Assembly: GCF_006874475.1 (NCBI RefSeq)
Contig: NZ_VIRM01000018.1
Location: forward strand, 62,001 to 126,000
Length of the DNA: 64,000 nucleotides
Reading direction: 5' to 3'
From: Microbispora hainanensis
GTDB taxonomy: Bacteria > Actinomycetota > Actinomycetes > Streptosporangiales > Streptosporangiaceae
Both the position numbers and the translations under genes were made by a program. Below, in pieces: positions 59,324-64,000 of the stretch (its first letter is position 1; every line of letters starts with the position of its first letter). A model generated the notes under the pieces. That model saw only the letters and a program-made list of their open reading frames with translations, searched no databases and was not told the origin of the DNA.

Positions 59324-60679
59324 TCAGCTCCCCCCGACCTGGCTCGTGTAGTCGCTCTGCACCGACTTCAGCAGCTCTTCGGGGGTCTGCTGCCCGGCGA
59401 CCAGCTTCTGCAACTGGGGCGTCCAGCTCTTGGCGTAGATCGCGCCGGTGGCGTTGGCGATGAAGTCCATCGCGCCGTTGTCCTCGGCGATCTTCGCTCC
59501 CGCCGCCAGCGTGCTCGCCGTGACCGTGTCCTTGGCCACCTCGGGCATGGGGGCGTCCGCCGGGCCCATGGGGTGCGACCCGCCGACCTTCACGCCGATC
59601 TCACGGGCCTTCGGGTCGGTCGCCACCCAGTTGAGGAAGAACGCCGCGCAGTCCGCGTTCTTCGCCCTGGAGCTGATCCCGTAGGTGAGGGGCGCCGACA
59701 TCGCGGCCTGCTTGCCGCCCTGCTGCGCCGGAGGCATCAGGAAGAAGCCAACGTCGCCCGGCATCTGCTTGTCGAGGTTGCCCGACTCCCAGTCGCCGTT
59801 GAACATGAACAGGCCGTCGCCCTTGATGAAGCGGCTCATCATCGTCGCGTAGTCGACGGCGTTGACGTCCTTCCAGAAGTAGCCGCCCTTGATCCACTTC
59901 TGCAGGTGCCGCGTCGCGTCCAGGTTCGACGGGGTGTCGATCGTGGCGCCCTGCTTCTGGTAGATCCAGTCGTTGATCGGCCCCGGAGGACCGTACGCGG
60001 CCATGAGGTCCTGGAGGGGGAAGGCGAGACCGCCGGTGGCCCCGCCGTTGAACTGGGCGATCGGGGTGATGCCCGCGCTCTTGGCCTTCGCCAGCGCGTC
60101 GTCCAGCTCGGCCAGGGTGGCCGGCGGGGACGACATGCCGATCTTGGCGGCGAGCTTCTTGTTGTAGAACACGCCGGTCATGCTGAAGTTCAGCCCCATG
60201 GCGTACAGCGACCCCTCGCCGCGCGTCTTCCCACCGGGAGCCAGGCGCATCTGCTCCAGCTGGGAGGCGGGCCAGGAATCCCAGCCGAACGCCTTGGCGT
60301 AGCCGTCGAGGTTCTTCAGCAGGTTGTTCTTCACCAGCTCCGACACCTGCGGAAGCCGCATCAGGTCCGGCGGATCGTCGGCGAGGACGCGCGGCGCGTT
60401 CTGCGTGATCACCGCGAACTGGTCCTCGCGGATGTTCCACTTCACGTTCGGATACTGCTTGGAGAACTCGGTGCTGAGCTCCTTCGGCAGGGGGAAGCCG
60501 GTCTCGATATAGGCGTTGAGCGTTACCGGCGCCGTGCCGCATGTCGGCGCGGCCGACAGGGACGCACTGGTGGCCTCCGGCTGAGGGGCGTCGCCGCCGG
60601 GCGCCCCGCAGCCCGCCGCCAGCGCCCCTCCCATCACGACCGCGAGCGCGGCCCCGTTCCAGCGAATTCGACGCGACAT
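59324..60679 (-). CDS. ABC transporter sugar-binding lipoprotein
   Basis: A 451-residue family 1 extracellular solute-binding protein. A lipoprotein signal (AAGCGAPG, lipobox Cys at about residue 24) anchors it outside. The mature protein shows the usual clam-shell pattern: VTLNAYIETGFPLPKELSTEFSKQYPNVKW, GLNFSMTGVFYNKKLAAKIG and MMSRFIKGDGLFMFNGDWESGN. The Trp-rich WDSWPASQL segment may form the sugar site. The start ATG has AAGGAG upstream. It heads the operon under the LacI regulator and is probably specific for fructo-oligosaccharides or sucrose-like sugars, which is inferred from the operon. Confidence 0.92.
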   Translation of the reverse strand: MSRRIRWNGAALAVVMGGALAAGCGAPGGDAPQPEATSASLSAAPTCGTAPVTLNAYIETGFPLPKELSTEFSKQYPNVKWNIREDQFAVITQNAPRVLADDPPDLMRLPQVSELVKNNLLKNLDGYAKAFGWDSWPASQLEQMRLAPGGKTRGEGSLYAMGLNFSMTGVFYNKKLAAKIGMSSPPATLAELDDALAKAKSAGITPIAQFNGGATGGLAFPLQDLMAAYGPPGPINDWIYQKQGATIDTPSNLDATRHLQKWIKGGYFWKDVNAVDYATMMSRFIKGDGLFMFNGDWESGNLDKQMPGDVGFFLMPPAQQGGKQAAMSAPLTYGISSRAKNADCAAFFLNWVATDPKAREIGVKVGGSHPMGPADAPMPEVAKDTVTASTLAAGAKIAEDNGAMDFIANATGAIYAKSWTPQLQKLVAGQQTPEELLKSVQSDYTSQVGGS

Positions 60680-60741
60680 CTGCGTCTCCTTGATTGCTCG
60701 GGGACTCGCCGGCACACGCCGGACGCCCCAGGACTCAGGTT

Positions 60742-60759
60742 TGCTAAATCGGATTAGCA
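60742..60759. promoter_or_regulatory. LacI-type operator between binding protein and regulator genes
   Basis: TGCTAAATCGGATTAGCA is an 18-bp near-perfect palindrome with a central CG, the common LacI-family architecture. It lies 62 bases from both divergent starts, so one site can control both genes. Confidence 0.75.
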
Positions 60760-60821
60760 GTGCGATAGTCTCATCACACGTGTCGCGGGGTGTCAACCCC
60801 CACATTGCAGGAGGTCACCCG

Positions 60822-61883
60822 GTGAGCCCACGACGGGTCACGCTGGCGGACGTCGCAAAGACCGCCGGTGTCTCGCCGACCACCGCGTCGCTCGTGCTGT
60901 CCGGACGGGGCCGGGAGCTGCGCATCTCCCAGGACGTCGAGCAGCGTGTCCTCAAGGCCGCCGCCGAGTTGCAGTATCGGCCGAACATCGTATCCGTAGG
61001 CCTCCGAACTGGGACAACTCGTACTATTGGTTTCATTTCGGACACGGTTGCCACGACACGGCTCGCCGGCGACATGATCAAGGGAGCCCTCGAGGCCGCC
61101 CGGGAGCGCGGCTTCATGCTGTTCATCGGAGAGACGGAGGGGGACGCCGAGCTCGAACGGCTCCTGCTGCAGGCCATGCACGACCGTCAGGTGGACGGGA
61201 TCATCCTGGCCTCGATGTACACGAGAACCATCAAGGTGCCGAAGGCCATGGCGGCCGCCCCCGCCGTCCTGCTCAACGCGCTCCCCAAACAGCCGTCGCC
61301 GCTGCCCTCGGTCGTCCCCGACGAGATCGAGGCCGGACGCGTCGCCGCGCGAGCGCTGCTCGACGCCGGCCATCGCGAGGGCATCCACCTGATCGGCGCC
61401 GGTCCCGCACGGCGCAACCTCCCGGCGGGTGGCAGCGTCGCGGCGGTCGAACGGCTCATCGGCATCCGCGAGGTGCTCGCCGAGGCGGGGGTCAAGCCGG
61501 CGGGCGGCCACGTCTGCCCCGACTGGCAGCCGGAATATGGCCTCGCCCTGACCCGGGCGCTGCTGGAGAAGGAGCGCCCGCAGGCGTTGATCTGCTTCAA
61601 CGACCGGCTCGCCCTCGGCGCCTACCAGGCACTCGACGACTTCGGGCTCAAGGTGCCCGGCGACGTGTCCGTCGTGTCCTTCGACGACCACCCGATCGCC
61701 TCGTGGATGCGCCCCCAGCTGACGACGGTGGCTCTCCCTCACTACGAACTCGGCCGCAAGGCCGTCGACGTGCTGTTCACGGAAATCGGCCGTGACCGCG
61801 AGGACGATGGCGGGCAGGGCGAGGTGCATCGCGTGCCGATGCCCATCCGCGTCCGGGAGTCGATCGCGTCGCGGAGCGCCTGA
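60822..61883 (+). CDS. LacI family regulator
   Basis: A 353-residue repressor: VTLADVAKTAGVSPTTASLVLSGRGRELRIS is the HTH with hinge, and the rest is a periplasmic-binding-like ligand domain (TIGFISDTVATTRLAGDMIKGA, LICFNDRLALGAYQALDDFGL, DVSVVSFDDHPIASWM). GTG 60822 is preferred because AGGAGG lies seven bases upstream. It diverges from the sugar-transport operon and likely releases the 60742-60759 operator in the presence of the sugar. Confidence 0.94.
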   Translation: MSPRRVTLADVAKTAGVSPTTASLVLSGRGRELRISQDVEQRVLKAAAELQYRPNIVSVGLRTGTTRTIGFISDTVATTRLAGDMIKGALEAARERGFMLFIGETEGDAELERLLLQAMHDRQVDGIILASMYTRTIKVPKAMAAAPAVLLNALPKQPSPLPSVVPDEIEAGRVAARALLDAGHREGIHLIGAGPARRNLPAGGSVAAVERLIGIREVLAEAGVKPAGGHVCPDWQPEYGLALTRALLEKERPQALICFNDRLALGAYQALDDFGLKVPGDVSVVSFDDHPIASWMRPQLTTVALPHYELGRKAVDVLFTEIGRDREDDGGQGEVHRVPMPIRVRESIASRSA

Positions 61884-62561
61884 ACGGCGCTCTGGGCGCC
61901 TGAGCGCTCAGCCCCCGAACGGCACTCCGGCCGCGTGAGTAGCACTCGGGCCTCGATCGGCCCGGCCACCGACGGCGAAAAGGGCGGCCTCGCCCCCGGA
62001 AACGCAATGCCGCAGACGATGAAATTTACATCGCGGCGTCTCTGACAGCCGGGGCTTCTTCCCTGGTGAAAACTCACGGCACGGACGCCCGCACGCGAGA
62101 GATTCCCGGCGATCAGACAAGTGCCTTGACATGCCGTGCGACTTCATATTTGCTCCGCTTCACCACCACTTACAGTCGCCCGGCAGGAAGGAGCACTCAC
62201 GCGCCCCCGTCTCTGTTATCGCTAACACTCATTGGCCCGACGCCAGCCGATCGGATCGCCGAATCCCGGCACGATCCGCCTTTATCTGGCGTCCACCAGG
62301 CCACCCGCCGCATTCCACGGAAGACGGCAGCAGGATATTCGCGATAACGGAAACCTGAGTTCGCCCTGCTCTTCCACAACGGAGAAGAGCGAACACACGC
62401 GCGCCGACGACGACCGGTCGCCGCGCCCCTCCGGGGTCGACTGACGGTGGGCTCACGCAGCGTTCGAATCCGTTCCGCAAGACCGCCCGCCGGGGCTCAC
62501 CGGCAAACCCGATTGCTTCCCCATCGACGTACGTCGGCTTTAGAACGACAAAGGGAGTTGC
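61884..62561. other. 678-base gene-free region upstream of the esterase gene
   Basis: The region contains a TTGACA (62126-62131) and a palindrome-like TGTTATCGCTAACA (62214-62227), a related TTCGCGATAACG (62337-62348) and a G/A-rich ribosome site before 62562. No open frame has gene-like codon use or family similarity. The leader is unusually long, and it may hold regulator sites for the esterase. Confidence 0.55.
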
Positions 62562-63932
62562 GTGAAGTTGAGACAGAGATCCATCTTTACCGCTGTCGCG
62601 GCCGCCGCGCTTCTCGTCCTGGCCTCGGGACGCATGGCGCTGAGCGACAGCCTCGGCGCGGCCACGCCGTCCTCGGCGAGCGCCGTCGCGGCGGCGACCT
62701 CCGGCTGCGGGAAGACCCCGACGCTGAGAAGCGGTTCACAGACGATCACGACCAGCGGCAAGAGTCGCAGCTGGATCCTGCGGATTCCCGACAACTACGA
62801 CAACAACCGCCCCTACCGGCTGATCTTCGCGTACCACTGGCTGAACGGCACGGCGCAGATCGTCGACTCGGGCGGATCGGACGGATCCGTCTGGGCCTAC
62901 TACGGGCTCAAGCAACTCTCGAACAACAGCACGATCTTCATCGCACCCCAGGGCATCAACAACGGCTGGGGCAACTCCAACAACGAAGACCTGACGTTCA
63001 CCGACGACGTGCTGCGGCTCGTCGAGAACGACCTCTGTGTCGACACGACGCAGCGCTTCGCCATGGGGTGGAGCTACGGCGGCTCGATGAGCTTCGCGGT
63101 CGCGTGCGCCCGGCCGACGATCTTCCGTGCGGTCGCGGTCTACTCCGGCGCGCAGCTCAGCGGATGCAACGGCGGCACCCAGCCGGTCGCCTACATGGGC
63201 ATCCACGGCACCCATGACTCGGTGCTCAACATCTCCATGGGCCGGCAGCTGCGTGACAAGTTCGTCTCGAACAACGGCTGCACCCCCACCAGCCCCAGGG
63301 AGCCCGCGCAGGGCAGCCTGACGCACATCATCACCAACTACTCGGGATGCCGGGCCGGCTATCCGGTCGTATGGGCGGCGTTCGACGGCGACCACACCCC
63401 CTCCCCCAACGACGGGTCCACCTCCACGAGCGGCGCCAGGACCTGGACGTCGGCTGAGGTGTGGAAGTTCTTCACCCAGTTCCAGTCCGGGACGTCTCCG
63501 TCGCCGTCTCCCTCGGCTTCGCCCTCCGCGTCCCCGTCCGCGTCTCCGTCGGCGTCGCCGTCCGCGTCCCCGTCCGCGTCGCCGTCTCCGTCCGCGTCGC
63601 CCAGCGGCGGTTCGGGCGCCTGCCGGGTCAGCGCCACCGTCAACGCCTGGAACGAGGGCCTGACCGAGCAGATCGCCATCACCAACACCGGCTCCTCCAC
63701 CGTCAACGGCTGGTCCCTGACCTTCACCCTGCCTGGCGGGCAGACCATCACCAACGGGTGGAACGCCACCTACTCGCCCTCCAGCGGACAGGTCACAGCG
63801 CGGAACATGAGCTACAACGGCACGATCGCGCCCGGCTCCACCACCGAGATCGGCTTCCAGGCCACCCACACCGGCAACACCGGCAAGCCCACCGCGATCT
63901 CGCTCAACGGAAACCCCTGCACCATCGCCTGA
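62562..63932 (+). CDS. Secreted CE1-type esterase with C-terminal CBM2
   Basis: A 456-residue exported enzyme. Signal peptide (FTAVAAAALLVLASG), an alpha/beta-hydrolase domain of the polyhydroxybutyrate depolymerase/feruloyl esterase (LpqC-like) type (about 47-310), an Ala-Ser-Pro linker of about 38 residues and a CBM2 (about 350-456). Catalytic elements are MGWSYGGSM (GxSxG), YMGIHGTHDSVLN (acid) and WAAFDGDHTPSP (His). CBM2 shows CRVSATVNAWNEGLTEQIAI and GTIAPGSTTEIGFQA, ending CTIA. It probably removes feruloyl or acetyl groups from plant polysaccharides. GTG 62562 follows GGGAG by five bases. Confidence 0.92.
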   Translation: MKLRQRSIFTAVAAAALLVLASGRMALSDSLGAATPSSASAVAAATSGCGKTPTLRSGSQTITTSGKSRSWILRIPDNYDNNRPYRLIFAYHWLNGTAQIVDSGGSDGSVWAYYGLKQLSNNSTIFIAPQGINNGWGNSNNEDLTFTDDVLRLVENDLCVDTTQRFAMGWSYGGSMSFAVACARPTIFRAVAVYSGAQLSGCNGGTQPVAYMGIHGTHDSVLNISMGRQLRDKFVSNNGCTPTSPREPAQGSLTHIITNYSGCRAGYPVVWAAFDGDHTPSPNDGSTSTSGARTWTSAEVWKFFTQFQSGTSPSPSPSASPSASPSASPSASPSASPSASPSPSASPSGGSGACRVSATVNAWNEGLTEQIAITNTGSSTVNGWSLTFTLPGGQTITNGWNATYSPSSGQVTARNMSYNGTIAPGSTTEIGFQATHTGNTGKPTAISLNGNPCTIA

Positions 63933-63945
63933 TCACGAGGATCAC

Positions 63946-63976
63946 CGGGGGTGGCGCCCGACCGGGCCCACCCCCG
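63946..63976 (+). terminator. Rho-independent-like terminator of the esterase gene
   Basis: CGGGGGTGG (63946-63954) pairs with CCACCCCCG (63968-63976), with an inner GCCC/GGGC pair. A 22-bp unit repeats at 63957-63978 and 63979-64000, at the right edge of the window. Confidence 0.75.
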
Positions 63977-64000
63977 AGCCCGACCGGGCCCACCCCCGAG

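Overview
The window is very GC-rich, uses many GTG starts and contains conservon (Cvn) genes, DUF742, DUF6879, GPP34, SnoaL-like, WYL and TIGR03086-type genes, cellulose-binding (CBM2) enzymes and a c-di-AMP riboswitch in front of an NlpC/P60 gene. This points to a filamentous actinomycete, most likely of the Streptosporangiales (Streptosporangium, Microbispora or Nonomuraea type). The genus is an inference. No rRNA, tRNA, CRISPR array, IS element or phage gene was seen. The left edge cuts a gene.

Region 1 (1-11292) is a cell-surface polysaccharide or deoxysugar locus. A four-gene overlapping operon (C-methyltransferase, sugar-1-phosphate nucleotidyltransferase, PIG-L deacetylase, SDR epimerase) diverges from an RmlC-like epimerase and a GT2 glycosyltransferase. 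A second operon runs polyprenyl-phosphate sugar transferase, rmlA, rmlB, rmlD, WecG/TagA-type glycosyltransferase and an uncharacterised helical-repeat protein. Together they make dTDP-L-rhamnose and start a lipid-linked glycan.

Region 2 (11739-29013) is a housekeeping and regulatory mosaic: an EamA exporter with its GntR regulator and a visible operator; an incomplete conservon (CvnA kinase plus DUF742, without the roadblock and GTPase partners); a frameshifted HypF-like fragment; several regulator/target pairs (TetR-SnoaL, MarR-TIGR03086, HTH-hydrolase) with palindromes between them; Lnt; and a NarL-type two-component system.

Region 3 (29324-34715) has a secreted CBM2-GH6 cellulase, a large polytopic membrane protein and a lipoprotein lytic transglycosylase.

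Region 4 (34831-38241) is the most interesting part: a compact, apparently undescribed RiPP-like locus. It encodes an E1/ThiF-type adenylating enzyme with an N-terminal peptide-binding-like domain (MccB-like architecture), a 41-aa precursor-like peptide ending in Asn, a DUF6879-type protein, and a PqqD-like/M50 membrane metalloprotease. A leaderless-type promoter precedes the E1 gene, palindromic operators precede the peptide gene, and a strong stem-loop follows it.

Region 5 (38226-54799) carries short regulator/enzyme modules (SDR/MmyB-type HTH, membrane protein-XRE-MDR oxidoreductase, TetR-SnoaL with twin operators, SPFH-RHH-GPP34, hydrolase, secreted HNH nuclease, pirin, TetR-FAD monooxygenase), two secreted beta-propeller-like proteins, a c-di-AMP riboswitch controlling an NlpC/P60 hydrolase with an apparent CTG start, a decayed hydrolase and a WYL regulator.

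Region 6 (54893-64000) holds a VOC protein, then a LacI-controlled sugar operon (binding protein, two permeases, ROK kinase, signal-less GH68 fructosidase), probably for fructosides, and finally a secreted CBM2-linked CE1-type esterase.
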